Assembly (NCBI RefSeq): GCF_018986435.1
Contig: NZ_JAHMIN010000004.1
Span: forward strand, 126,502-190,501
Direction: 5' to 3'
DNA length: 64,000 nt
DNA from: Hahella sp. HN01
GTDB taxonomy: Bacteria; Pseudomonadota; Gammaproteobacteria; Pseudomonadales; Oleiphilaceae
The translations under genes were made by a program, and so were the position numbers. Positions 40,078 through 52,545 of the stretch are shown one piece after another (the stretch's first letter is position 1; each line of letters begins with the position of its first letter). A model generated the notes under the pieces. It saw only the letters and a program-made list of their open reading frames with translations, was not told the DNA's origin and did no database searches.

Positions 40078-40114
40078 ATTATCAGCATGGCGATGATAGG
40101 GGCATGCTGATAAT
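40078..40114. repeat. Intercistronic hairpin between transporter and enzyme genes
   Basis: Perfect 12-base arms ATTATCAGCATG (40078-40089) and CATGCTGATAAT (40103-40114) with a 13-base loop. No T-run follows. It probably stabilises or processes the transcript and so separates transporter and enzyme expression levels. Confidence 0.65.
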
Positions 40115-40243
40115 CAGGGGCATGGATGCGCCTGCGCGGCGGCAAGCCGCGGGAGACAGGGCCTGACACGTGCAGGGACTGTCGTTTCAGACAAATGGAA
40201 GGAAGCCATTTTTCTGCCAGATTAATAATATGGAGAATTCCGC

Positions 40244-41320
40244 ATGTCTGCTTTACCTGAAATGATGACCGCGGTGGTCTGTCACGCTCCCAACGATTAC
40301 CGCCTGGAACAACGCGCCCGCCCGATAGCGGGTCATGGTGAGCTGGTGATCAAAATCGAGGCCTGCGGTATTTGCGGTAGCGACTGCAAGGCCAGCTCCG
40401 GCGCGGATATGTTCTGGTGCGGAGATAACCCCTGGTTAAAAGCGCCGGTCATTCCCGGTCATGAATTCTACGGTTGCGTGGTCGAGATGGGACCGGGCGC
40501 GGCGGAGCGTTTTAACGTCAAGCTCGGGGAGAAAGTGATCGCCGAGCAGATCGCGCCCTGTGAACGTTGCCGCTTCTGCCGTTCCGGCAAGTACTGGATG
40601 TGCGAAGTGCACAATATCTTCGGCTTCCAGAAAGATGTCGCCGAGGGCGGCATGGCGGAATACATGCGCGTGCCCGCCAACGCCATCGTGCACAGTATTC
40701 CTGAGTCTGTGTCTCTGGAGGATGCAGCGCTGATCGAGCCCATGGCCTGCGCCATTCACACCGTCAACCGGGCGGACATTCAGCTGGACGACGTAGTAGT
40801 GCTGGCGGGCGCGGGTCCGTTGGGGCTGTGCATGATCCAGGTCGCGCGATTGAAAACGCCGAAAAAACTGGTGGTCATCGACATGGTGGATGAGCGTCTG
40901 GAGCTGGCGAAAGACTTTGGCGCCGATGTGGTGTTGAATCCTGCTCGCGACGATATCGACGCAGCGATCAAAGGCATGACGGATGGCTATGGCTGCGATG
41001 TCTATATCGAGGCTACCGGCGCGCCGGCGGCGGTCACTCAGGGCTTGCGCATCATCCGTAAGCTGGGGCGTTTCGTTGAGTTCAGCGTCTTCGGCGCGGA
41101 AACCACCACCGACTGGTCCGTCATCGGCGACCGCAAGGAACTGGATATCCGCGGCGCGCACCTGGGGCCGTACACCTATCCAGTGGCCATTGATCTGTTT
41201 GAACGTGGACTGGTGACCTCCCGAGGCATCGTCACTCATCAACGCAAGCTGGATGATTGGGAGAACGCCTTCCAACTGGCGTCCACCGCCGACTCCATCA
41301 AAGTGCTGTTGATACCCTGA
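40244..41320 (+). CDS. Zinc-dependent dehydrogenase, erythritol/threitol dehydrogenase-like
   Basis: 358 residues of the medium-chain dehydrogenase/reductase family. The catalytic zinc ligands include C41 in ACGICGSDCK and the histidine/glutamate of PGHEF. The structural zinc site is the four-cysteine CERCRFCRSGKYWMC. The NAD-binding glycine motif is AGAGPLGL. The whole-length character (EQIAPCERCRFC, TDGYGCDVYIEATG, IGDRKELDIRGAHLGPY) closely recalls EltD-type erythritol/L-threitol dehydrogenases of mycobacteria. It is expected to oxidise a polyol to a ketose, the step before the kinase encoded next. Xylitol, ribitol or another polyol are equally possible substrates. It lies 11 bases before the kinase gene. 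Confidence 0.88.
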   Translation: MSALPEMMTAVVCHAPNDYRLEQRARPIAGHGELVIKIEACGICGSDCKASSGADMFWCGDNPWLKAPVIPGHEFYGCVVEMGPGAAERFNVKLGEKVIAEQIAPCERCRFCRSGKYWMCEVHNIFGFQKDVAEGGMAEYMRVPANAIVHSIPESVSLEDAALIEPMACAIHTVNRADIQLDDVVVLAGAGPLGLCMIQVARLKTPKKLVVIDMVDERLELAKDFGADVVLNPARDDIDAAIKGMTDGYGCDVYIEATGAPAAVTQGLRIIRKLGRFVEFSVFGAETTTDWSVIGDRKELDIRGAHLGPYTYPVAIDLFERGLVTSRGIVTHQRKLDDWENAFQLASTADSIKVLLIP

Positions 41321-41331
41321 GGAGCCCTGTC

Positions 41332-42882
41332 ATGAATTACGTCATCGGCGTCGATATCGGCACGCAAAGCGCCAAGGCGCTGTTGGTGGCGGCGGACGGC
41401 GCCATCGTTGCGAAAGCCTCGCAGAGCTATCAAGTGGACACGCCGCGTCCCCTGTGGGCGGAGCAGTGGCCGGATGTCTGGTTGCAGGCGGTGTACAAAA
41501 CCGCAGCTGAATGCGTGGCGACCTCTGGAGTCGACCCCGCCAGCGTTCGCGGCATCTGCGTCAGCAGTCTTTATGGCGGTTCCGGCATTCCTGTGGATGC
41601 GGATATTAAACCGCTGCACCCCTGTCTGATCTGGATGGATCGTCGGGCCACCGCCGAGACGGAATGGGTTCGGGAGCATGTGGATGTGGCGCGGTTGCAG
41701 GAGATTACCGGCAATGGCGTGGACAGCTATTACGGCTACACCAAAATACTGTGGCTGAAGGCCAACAAGCCGGAGGTCTGGCGTCAATCTCGCTATCTGC
41801 TGCCGCCCAATAGCTACGTCAATTACCATCTTACTGGCGAGCTGGCGGTGGACCATAGTTCCGCCGGCAATATTGGCGGCGTGTACGACCTGCAGCGTCG
41901 CCAATGGTCGCAAGAAGCGATGGATATGCTGGGCATTGAGGCGAATAAGATGCCTGAGCGACTGGCGGCGTCCGGCGAGATAGTCGGTCGCCTCACGACG
42001 GAAGCGGGAGCGCGGCTGGGCTTGCCCGCCGATATTCCGGTAGTGGCGGGCGGCGTCGACGCGGCCATGGCGACCCTGGCGGCGGGAGTGGTGGAGCCGG
42101 GCAACCATGTCGCCATGATCGGCACCAGCATGTGCTGGGGATTCGTCAATCGGGAGACCGATGCGCGCAACGGCTTGATCAGCATGCCTTATGTGGCCAA
42201 CAGCGAGCAGGACATCTATATCTTCGGCGGCGCCATCACCGCGGGCGCCTCCATCAGTTGGTTTCGGGAGCAGTTTTGTGAGCAAGACCGGCAGGCCGCC
42301 CAGGCTCAGGGGGAAGCGGACGTTCATCAGTTGATGGAAAGAGACGCGGCGAAGACGCCTCCCGGCGCCAATGGTCTGGTATTTCTGCCGTATCTGATGG
42401 GCGAGCGCAGTCCAATCTGGGACCCTAACGCTTCCGGCTCCTTCGTCGGGCTGACCTTGTATCACACCCGTGCGCATTTATATCGCTCCATTCTGGAAGG
42501 CCTGGCGTTTGCGTTGCGACACAACATTGAGTGCGGCCGGCAAGGCGCGGCGCGGCTGGACCCTGAGCTGATTGTCGTCGGCGGCGCGGCGCGCTCGGAT
42601 TTATGGATGCAGATCATCGCCGACGTTACTGGGTATCCGGTGCTCACGATCGAGCAGGATGTAGAAGCGCCGATTGGCGCAGCGCTGCTGGCGGCGTTGG
42701 CGGGTGGATTAGTCGAGGACGTCGCGGCTATTCGCAACTGGATCAGCCTTACGCCCAGAGCCAAACCTATTGCGGCCAATGCAGCGGTCTACGAGCGTAT
42801 GTTTCAGCAATACTGCGGGCTTTATCCAAAGCTGCGCAACGCCATGCATGACTTGAGAGCGGTAGCCCAGGAGAAAGAATAG
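41332..42882 (+). CDS. FGGY-family carbohydrate kinase
   Basis: 516 residues from ATG 41332, preceded by GAGGAG; the frame extends to 41257 inside the dehydrogenase gene, but the family N-terminus YVIGVDIGTQSAKALLV fits here. The two actin-like domains are visible. GGVDAAMATLAAG contains the likely catalytic aspartate, and GGAARSDLWMQIIADV is the C-terminal signature. Relatives phosphorylate xylulose, ribulose, erythrulose or similar ketoses. The neighbouring dehydrogenase and transaldolase suggest a ketotetrose or ketopentose substrate. Confidence 0.9.
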   Translation: MNYVIGVDIGTQSAKALLVAADGAIVAKASQSYQVDTPRPLWAEQWPDVWLQAVYKTAAECVATSGVDPASVRGICVSSLYGGSGIPVDADIKPLHPCLIWMDRRATAETEWVREHVDVARLQEITGNGVDSYYGYTKILWLKANKPEVWRQSRYLLPPNSYVNYHLTGELAVDHSSAGNIGGVYDLQRRQWSQEAMDMLGIEANKMPERLAASGEIVGRLTTEAGARLGLPADIPVVAGGVDAAMATLAAGVVEPGNHVAMIGTSMCWGFVNRETDARNGLISMPYVANSEQDIYIFGGAITAGASISWFREQFCEQDRQAAQAQGEADVHQLMERDAAKTPPGANGLVFLPYLMGERSPIWDPNASGSFVGLTLYHTRAHLYRSILEGLAFALRHNIECGRQGAARLDPELIVVGGAARSDLWMQIIADVTGYPVLTIEQDVEAPIGAALLAALAGGLVEDVAAIRNWISLTPRAKPIAANAAVYERMFQQYCGLYPKLRNAMHDLRAVAQEKE

Positions 42883-42886
42883 AGCG

Positions 42887-43855
42887 ATGAAAAGCCTGTT
42901 AAACCAATTACGCGATTACACTAAGGTTGTGGCCGACACTGGCGATCTGGAGGCGATTCGTCGCTTCGCGCCGGAAGACGCCACCACCAACCCTTCACTG
43001 GTGTTGAAAGCGGTGCAGTCCGGCGATTATGACGCCTCAGTGCGGCAAAGCGTGGCGCTGGCGCGCAGATTGAATCCTCAGGATGAGGAAAGAGCTATTG
43101 AAACCGCCCAGGACAATCTGGTTGTAGCGATGGCGCAGCGCATACTGGACGCGACGCCGGGCAAGGTCTCCATTGAGGTCAGCGCCCGCTATTCCTACGA
43201 CATCGACGCCACCGTCACCAAGGCGCGGGAGTTGCGGCGTCTTTTGAGTCAGGCGGGCGCGCCGGTGGAGCGGGTGCTGATAAAAATCGCCGCAACCTGG
43301 GAAGGCGCACAAGCCGCGCGTATTCTCGAGCGCGAAGGCGTCAACTGTAACCTGACGCTGATTTTCAATCTGGCGCAGGCGCGCGCCTGTGCCGAGGCGG
43401 GGGCGTTTCTGGTGTCTCCCTTCGTAGGGCGTATTCTGGACTGGTACAAGCGAGCGAACCCCGACATGGATTATGTCCCTGAGCAAGAGCCGGGAGTGTT
43501 GTCGGTAAAAGACATTTATCGTTATTACCGACGCTATGGTTACGCCACGGTTGTAATGGGCGCCAGCTTTCGCAATATCGGAGAAATTATCGCGCTGGCG
43601 GGATGTGATCGTCTCACGATCAGCCCATCCCTGCTGGAAGCGTTGGCGGACACGCAAGGGACGTTGCTGCCAGCGTTGTGCGACGATGGCGTGCGCGCCG
43701 CGCCTCCTGAGCCTCTGACGGAAAAAGAATTCCGTTGGCTGATGAGTGAAGACGCCATGGCGACGGAAAAGCTGGCGGAGGGCATTCGTGGGTTTTATCA
43801 GGACCAGTTGAAGCTGGAAGCGATGATCCGCGATCGCTTGCGCGGGGGAGATTAA
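42887..43855 (+). CDS. tal: Transaldolase
   Basis: 322 residues, class I transaldolase (TalB type). It moves a dihydroxyacetone unit between sedoheptulose-7-phosphate and glyceraldehyde-3-phosphate in the non-oxidative pentose phosphate pathway. Visible motifs are ATTNPSLVLKA at the N-terminus, the Schiff-base lysine in LIKIAATWEG, and the phosphate-binding NCNLTLIFNLAQA and SPFVGRILDWYK segments. It begins five bases after the kinase, the last gene of the operon. A dedicated copy here suggests that the sugar phosphate produced enters the pentose phosphate pathway. A housekeeping copy may exist elsewhere. Confidence 0.95.
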   Translation: MKSLLNQLRDYTKVVADTGDLEAIRRFAPEDATTNPSLVLKAVQSGDYDASVRQSVALARRLNPQDEERAIETAQDNLVVAMAQRILDATPGKVSIEVSARYSYDIDATVTKARELRRLLSQAGAPVERVLIKIAATWEGAQAARILEREGVNCNLTLIFNLAQARACAEAGAFLVSPFVGRILDWYKRANPDMDYVPEQEPGVLSVKDIYRYYRRYGYATVVMGASFRNIGEIIALAGCDRLTISPSLLEALADTQGTLLPALCDDGVRAAPPEPLTEKEFRWLMSEDAMATEKLAEGIRGFYQDQLKLEAMIRDRLRGGD

Positions 43856-43930
43856 AGCTACTGTTGTAGGTCGTTGCCCGTAGGGAGCGGAAGGCAGCGT
43901 TATTTGTCATTAATGGAGACGTAGGAACGC

Positions 43931-43976
43931 CCTAAAAAAGCCGGATTACCGTATGGCGCGCTCGGTGAATCCGGCT
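43931..43976 (-). terminator. Terminator of the di-heme cytochrome gene
   Basis: Nine-base arms AGCCGGATT and AATCCGGCT (43939-43947 and 43968-43976), extended by CCG/CGG around a one-base bulge. Read on the minus strand the stem is followed by CTTTTTTAGG. It ends the minus-strand exported-protein operon and may also stop transcription from tal. Confidence 0.8.
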
Positions 43977-44011
43977 CAGGCCTGAGCCGTAATGGCCTGA
44001 CTCTGGTCAGG

Positions 44012-45343
44012 CTATTTAGTCGTAGAGGCCAGTCCGCTGGAGTCGCCGTTGGCTTCCAGGTACGGGTCTTGCCACCACTTGTCGTCCTTGGGTAAGGGCG
44101 ACGTCAACGATCCCAGAAACGCCACCAATTGCGCTAGCTCTTCTTCCGTCAAGCCTAAGGGAATGATGTCGAAGTGCGGGCGGCTGGGGTGTTGCTCGCG
44201 GTCGTAGTAGGGCGGTTTGGGTTTGTTATAGTGCTGCACCACATCCTGCAGCGTTGCGAACTGTCCCGCCTGCATGTAAGGCGCGGTCGCCGCCACATTA
44301 CGCAGACTGGGCGTCTTGAAGGCGCCGACCAGCTCTGGTCCCTGTTTCTTCAGAAACGCCATTTCCTCGCACTGTTCCAGCTCAGCGTCGCTGACGGGAG
44401 ACAGGCAGGTGAACTCATTCTTGGTGAGGTCGTTGACGCCTTGGAAGCGACCCAGGTCGACCTGTTTTACGTCCGGTTCCGGCGCGCCGATATTGTGGAA
44501 TTCAAAGTTGGTGAACAATGGGCCGTTATGGCAACTGGCGCAGTTCGCCTTGCCCATGAACAGACGCATGCCCTGAATTTCATCTGCGCTCATGACGGTC
44601 TTGAGTTTGTCCTCGCCGGCTTTTTTCTCCAACAGATCAATAAACTGGTCGAAGCGGGCAGGGGGCAGCTTGAGCTTGCGCTCGTAGGCCATGATGGCTT
44701 TGCCCATATTGGCGAACACCCGGTTGACCGCTTCCTGTTGAGCGGCGCTGAGTTGCGACCAGTTCTTCTCCGCGTCACCGGCGACTTTAGGGCTGGCGGG
44801 GAGAGTCAGGCCGGAGACGGCGTCGAGATCATTGGCGTCGCCGAACAGTTTGACGTATTCCTCACGGTAGTCCGTCGCCATGGCTTTGGCCGCGCTGGTG
44901 CGATCAAGGCCGTGTTCGTTCTGATCCTCCATTGGCGACAGCGCCTGCGCCCACAGGCTGTCCGTGCGGCCGTCCCAAAATTGCCAGGGGCCATAGATGG
45001 CGCCGGGAATAGAAGGTGCGCTGCGACGGGTGGTTCCGATGGCTTGAGACTGCGGCAGGCCATCCGTGAAATATAGCTGCGGGTTATGGCACTGCGCACA
45101 GGAGACTTGTCCGTTGCCGCTCAGGCTGCGGTCAAAGAAAAGCATGCGGCCCAGCTCGGCGGCTTCTTCATTATCCGCGTATTTATTGCTGGGCGCGGCG
45201 GGCAGCTCGGGAAGAGCGGACAGGGAGAATCTGGCGATAAAGTCCCGGTCCGCATCAGTAAACTGGTAGACGTCCGAGGCGGCGACAGCAATGCTGGATA
45301 TCGCCGCCAGCACGCCTGCTGCGATATGTTTGATCCTCAACAT
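44012..45343 (-). CDS. MauG/cytochrome c peroxidase-like di-heme protein
   Basis: 443 residues with a signal peptide (HIAAGVLAAISSIAVAAS). Two c-type haem attachment sites, CAQCH near residue 82 and CASCH near residue 270, mark the di-heme CCP/MauG superfamily. Later motifs include KTPSLRNVAATAPYMQAGQFATL, where the methionine may be the distal ligand as in true peroxidases. A Cys pair in CLSPVSDAELEQC is unusual. It would act in the periplasm on peroxide or oxidise a partner protein. It is eight bases downstream of a YtkA-domain protein gene, suggesting a functional pair. Confidence 0.88.
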   Translation of the reverse strand: MLRIKHIAAGVLAAISSIAVAASDVYQFTDADRDFIARFSLSALPELPAAPSNKYADNEEAAELGRMLFFDRSLSGNGQVSCAQCHNPQLYFTDGLPQSQAIGTTRRSAPSIPGAIYGPWQFWDGRTDSLWAQALSPMEDQNEHGLDRTSAAKAMATDYREEYVKLFGDANDLDAVSGLTLPASPKVAGDAEKNWSQLSAAQQEAVNRVFANMGKAIMAYERKLKLPPARFDQFIDLLEKKAGEDKLKTVMSADEIQGMRLFMGKANCASCHNGPLFTNFEFHNIGAPEPDVKQVDLGRFQGVNDLTKNEFTCLSPVSDAELEQCEEMAFLKKQGPELVGAFKTPSLRNVAATAPYMQAGQFATLQDVVQHYNKPKPPYYDREQHPSRPHFDIIPLGLTEEELAQLVAFLGSLTSPLPKDDKWWQDPYLEANGDSSGLASTTK

Positions 45344-45351
45344 ACAGCCCT

Positions 45352-46293
45352 CTAGAGTACGAGATTGAACACGATAGTGTCGGATTTGCCTTGGGCGGTA
45401 ACGTCAAACTGAATGACCCACCAACCCGCCATCTGGAACTTGACGCCGTCCACTTTATACACGCCGGGAGCGGACTCCGCGGTGATGCGGGGTTGCGTCG
45501 GCAGACCGTGAACGTGGCCTGGCATATGGCCGGAGAATTCAATCTTGGCGTCGGTGATGGGTTCGCCGTTCATGTCCGACAACAGGAAGTTCCACTTGTG
45601 AATCTCGTTCAGTGGCGTTAGCGGTTCGGGAGAGCCTTCTGTTAGAGGCTCAATATGCGCAAAGAAATTGAGGTCGCGGGACGCCTGGAAAGTGCGAATA
45701 TCCAGGTCCGCCGGGGCTTGCTGTCCAGTCATCGCCGGGATTTCCAGGCTCATGGAGTCCGGCTTCACGGTTTCCGGCGTAGCGGTCATGCGATTCAACA
45801 TGGAAGGATGAACGCTACGAATCTGCGTGTTATGGGCGAGCATCTGATTGTGAGACGTCTGCAAACGCATGGGGCCGGTCAGTTTCACCCAATCGCTCCA
45901 CTGCCGAATGAAGCCTTCTTCAATCAGCGCCAGGGCGTAATTCTTCAATTTGGAGCTGCTTTCACGCAGGTCTGCGCCCTGTTTCTGCCAAAGCTCCAAC
46001 TGGCTGTTCAGCATATCGATTGACTGGCCAAAGGAGTCTTTCTGTTTCTTGTCTTTCAAAGACCTTTCCACCACCCGCATTTCATTCACCTGTTTGCGGA
46101 TGTGGCTGGCGTTGCGAAGAACGTTGACCGAGTTTTGCTCCAGCTCTTGCGCTTCAGTAAGCAGGCGACTGGCGACCTGCATGGATAAATTGGAGATTTC
46201 AGTTTCGGGGGCGGGCGCCTGCGCGGGGTCTTCAGCGGTGGCGACACCCGGCATTAGGGTGAGCAACAAAAAAACTTGGGCAATGTGTTTCAT
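45352..46293 (-). CDS. Exported YtkA-like domain protein, no cysteines
   Basis: 313 residues with a signal peptide (QVFLLLTLMPGVATAE). The N-terminal two-thirds is mostly helical and charged (about 30-190, with coiled-coil character near 40-120). The C-terminal domain (about 225-313) matches the YtkA-like beta-sandwich, with HMPGHVHGLPTQPRI and VDGVKFQMAGWWVIQFDV. Histidines and methionines cluster in that motif and could bind copper. There is no cysteine in the protein. It precedes the di-heme gene by eight bases. The pairing recalls, but does not match in sequence, MbnP/MbnH pairs. Function unknown. Confidence 0.7.
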   Translation of the reverse strand: MKHIAQVFLLLTLMPGVATAEDPAQAPAPETEISNLSMQVASRLLTEAQELEQNSVNVLRNASHIRKQVNEMRVVERSLKDKKQKDSFGQSIDMLNSQLELWQKQGADLRESSSKLKNYALALIEEGFIRQWSDWVKLTGPMRLQTSHNQMLAHNTQIRSVHPSMLNRMTATPETVKPDSMSLEIPAMTGQQAPADLDIRTFQASRDLNFFAHIEPLTEGSPEPLTPLNEIHKWNFLLSDMNGEPITDAKIEFSGHMPGHVHGLPTQPRITAESAPGVYKVDGVKFQMAGWWVIQFDVTAQGKSDTIVFNLVL

Positions 46294-46452
46294 GAACAGT
46301 CCATCTTTATGTATTCCCTTCAGTTCCCCTTTCTTGCTCTGCGGGGGCGATCTACGTCGCCTTGGGGAAACTTCTCTGAAGAGCTTCTTATTTTATTTGG
46401 GTTCGGGGCTGGCGACGCTATTGCGCCGACAAGTCCCGATATAAACGAAAAC

Positions 46453-46479
46453 AGGGGCAAGTCTCCCCAACTTGCCCCT
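46453..46479 (-). terminator. Terminator of the LVIVD/GEVED protein gene
   Basis: Nine-base perfect arms AGGGGCAAG and CTTGCCCCT with a nine-base loop. On the minus strand the stem is followed by GTTTTCG. It lies 21 bases beyond the stop codon of the upstream minus-strand gene. Confidence 0.75.
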
Positions 46480-46499
46480 TTATCCGATCAGCCGGTCAG

Positions 46500-48644
46500 T
46501 TAGAACTTAACGCCCCAACTGTTCAGCGTGCCTGTATCGCGTCTGGCCTGATCCTTGACCCGAAGCTTCCACTGTCCTGCGGAGTCTTTAGCGCCGACGT
46601 CGACGCTGAAGGTCTGCTGGATGTTGTCAGCGGAGCCGCCAGTGCGGTTATGCAGGTTGAACACAGTTCCATCCGGATGCAGCAGGTCCACCACCAGGTC
46701 GCCTTTGTAGGTGTGGGTGATGTCCACGGTGACGCTGACTGTGCCGGAAGCGCCGGAGCGGGTCACGTCAATCGGGCTGCTGATGCCGGTTCCGTTGTTA
46801 TCCGGAATGGCGAATGGAGTGGTGTTCTCGTAGCTGTCTGGATCAGTGGGCGGTTCGCCGCCATCGCCGATTTCAACCGTATAGTCTTCCACTTCACCGT
46901 AGTTGAAGGTGCCGCAAGGGCTGGGCGCTGCGTTGTAACGCATGGCCACGCGCATACGGGTTTTGCCTTCAGCCGCAGAGGCTGGAATGTTCAGAGAACC
47001 GGTTACTGGAGACGAGGAAGCGCTGCCGGAGCTGAACACTTCTTCACCGCTGTCTTCGAAGTCGCCGTCGCCATTCAGGTCAACCCAGATCTTCCAGGAC
47101 TCTTTGTAGGAGCTGCCGCTGAAAGAAGGAGTCAGAGTGACGCTGGTTTCGCCGGCGGCCAGTGCGACAGTCATGTCAGTGAAGTCGCTGTACTTGGACG
47201 AGCCGGAAGCATTGGCGAATTCGCCGATTTCCACTTTACCGATCCACTCTTCGCTGGCGTTGGCGCCAGAGGCTTCGCAGTAGTCGCTTGGATCTGGATC
47301 GGGGTCTGGATCAGGGTTTCCAATCGCGTCCCAATCTGGTTTCACTGTGAACAGACCGTTACCAATGTCGCTCAGGATGATGTTGCCGCTGGCGAAGTAG
47401 GCGTAGTTACTCCAGGTGCCGGAGAACTGCGCTGCGTTGGAGTTGGGGATCGTATCGAAATACGCCACTTCCTCCAGGTTGCCGTTGGCGATATCGTCTG
47501 CGTTAAGAATACGCAGACCTGCGCGGTAGTTGGTTTCGAACACATAACCGTCTTTGGTGTAAAGGTTGTGGTCGATCGCTTCGGTTGGGCCGACGTAACG
47601 TCCAAGCTCTACCGGATGCTGCAGATCGCTCACGTCCCAGATATAAGACGTGGTGTTGATGCCGGAGTTTTGCTCATCCAGCTCATCGTTCATGATCAAC
47701 ACAGAGTGGTTGTCATCGATGAACCAGCCCTGGTGCGTATACTGCGAGCCCTGGTAAGGCGTACGCGAGATCTGTTGAGGGTTGCTCTTGTTGGAGACGT
47801 CTACGATGGTGATGGTGTCTTCGTTGTAGCCAACGCAGATTTCCTTGCCGAAGTAGCGCGAATCCGGACCGTTGTACACCACGCACTGAGTGTCGTGGGT
47901 ATAACCGTCAGCGGAGAAACAGCCGGAGTAGGAAGGCGCAGTCGGGTTGGACACGTCCACCATGTACAGGCCGCCGCTACACTGGTTACTGCCCACGATG
48001 TAGGCGTAACCGGTTTCTTCGTTGATGGCGATGTTGTGCGCATTGCCGAAACCGCCCAGATGCGCCGTTTCCGTCAGGGTGGAGCCTGGCGTCACGTTGC
48101 GCAGGGTGGTCAGGTCGAACACCTGCAGGCCATGAGTGCGGTTGCCGCTGCCGTCAGCGACGATGAACGCATGGTCATTGTAGGTTTTAATATCCCGCCA
48201 GGAGTCGGAGCCGTTGTTGTGTGAAGGCAGGAAGCCCAGGTAAACCGGGTTCTCCGCGTCTGTCACGTCAACAAAAGAGGTGCCGTTCTCGCGGCCGACA
48301 ATAGCGATTTCCTTGCCGGTCTGCGGGTCGGTGTAACCCCAGATGTCGTTCAGGTTGGCGGAGCCGCCGCCCATATCGCCTTTCGGCAAAAATGACATCA
48401 GGTCAACGTTTTTACAGGGATAACCTGCGGCGCCGCCATTCTGGCATTCTGTGCTGGCGGTGAAGCTTGCGACGGACGCCGACCCCTCATCGGCCATCAT
48501 CGCACTCATCATTGGGCTTGGCGCGCCCTCGTTCGAATTGTCGTACTTAAAGCCGTCAGGAAACATTGCGCTGTGCCCCCAGGAATGAGAAGAGAGCAAG
48601 AGAGCGCTAGTCGCCGCTACAGCCTTTAAAGGAAGATTTTTCAT
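46500..48644 (-). CDS. Secreted choice-of-anchor B (LVIVD) protein with GEVED and P-domain
   Basis: 714 residues with a signal peptide. About 75-435 is an LVIVD-repeat propeller-like region (SFVDVTDAENPVYLG, ITIVDVSNKSNPQQISR, SYIWDVSDLQHPVELGRYV), the choice-of-anchor B type. A PDPDPDPDPS linker leads to a GEVED domain (about 455-595, ending FNYGEVEDYTVEI), then a proprotein-convertase P-domain (about 615-714, GDLVVDLLHPDGT, NSWGVKF). No catalytic site is recognised. The P-domain closely resembles that of the neighbouring M4 protease, pointing to a shared export or surface-handling route. Confidence 0.82.
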   Translation of the reverse strand: MKNLPLKAVAATSALLLSSHSWGHSAMFPDGFKYDNSNEGAPSPMMSAMMADEGSASVASFTASTECQNGGAAGYPCKNVDLMSFLPKGDMGGGSANLNDIWGYTDPQTGKEIAIVGRENGTSFVDVTDAENPVYLGFLPSHNNGSDSWRDIKTYNDHAFIVADGSGNRTHGLQVFDLTTLRNVTPGSTLTETAHLGGFGNAHNIAINEETGYAYIVGSNQCSGGLYMVDVSNPTAPSYSGCFSADGYTHDTQCVVYNGPDSRYFGKEICVGYNEDTITIVDVSNKSNPQQISRTPYQGSQYTHQGWFIDDNHSVLIMNDELDEQNSGINTTSYIWDVSDLQHPVELGRYVGPTEAIDHNLYTKDGYVFETNYRAGLRILNADDIANGNLEEVAYFDTIPNSNAAQFSGTWSNYAYFASGNIILSDIGNGLFTVKPDWDAIGNPDPDPDPDPSDYCEASGANASEEWIGKVEIGEFANASGSSKYSDFTDMTVALAAGETSVTLTPSFSGSSYKESWKIWVDLNGDGDFEDSGEEVFSSGSASSSPVTGSLNIPASAAEGKTRMRVAMRYNAAPSPCGTFNYGEVEDYTVEIGDGGEPPTDPDSYENTTPFAIPDNNGTGISSPIDVTRSGASGTVSVTVDITHTYKGDLVVDLLHPDGTVFNLHNRTGGSADNIQQTFSVDVGAKDSAGQWKLRVKDQARRDTGTLNSWGVKF

Positions 48645-49181
48645 CTTTATATTTCCTTATAACTCTGCGGTTTGAGTTTTATTAGTTCCGCTGAATTCCA
48701 CTACCGACGAAGAAACGGTCATCGGGGAGAACATGACGTTATCCTTGTCTGTCGAGTACTGCGACTGGAAGCCCCAAACCCCTGTTCGGTCATCCACGTC
48801 ACTCGCGTGAAATCACGCAATCTTCGCCACTACGGAAACGCCTTGTTATTGAATACGATCATTGGCTTCTGGCCTATATGTCGTTCGTCCTAATTCATCT
48901 CGGGCGTTCGTTCTAGCCGTGGCGAACCGGCTATTCAGCAATAATCGCACCATGCGCCGCTTCCCTGGAATCTGGCCTTGCGGTCAGCATCCGGACCGTG
49001 GCGGCGCTAAAACAGTGCGTTAATGCACCTTTTCGTAACACATTGATGTCACAATAGGTAACTTGAATTTACCAGCGTTAAATAAAATCGAAAATATCCG
49101 ACGACTTGCGTCGCCGGATATTTACGCAGTCCGAGACTGCGGTCACATTTATGGAATCAGATCAGACCTTGAGGGCCTGTC
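48645..49181. other. Intergenic region between two secreted-protein genes
   Basis: 537 bases containing the leader of the LVIVD/GEVED gene and the terminator of the M4 protease gene at its right side. No open frame here looks like a real gene. Confidence 0.65.
49092..49123 (-). terminator. Terminator of the M4 protease gene
   Basis: Arms AAATATCCG (49092-49100) and CGGATATTT (49115-49123), extended inward by four pairs after one mismatch, with a four-base loop. On the minus strand it is followed by T-rich sequence (TTCGATTTTATTTAA). Confidence 0.75.

Positions 49182-52545
<3,364 letters not shown>

Noticed and set aside
46650..48224. A 524-codon open frame antisense to the LVIVD/GEVED gene
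   Set aside because: Low-complexity Val/Gly/Ala-rich translation with no family features; the opposite strand encodes recognisable domains throughout.
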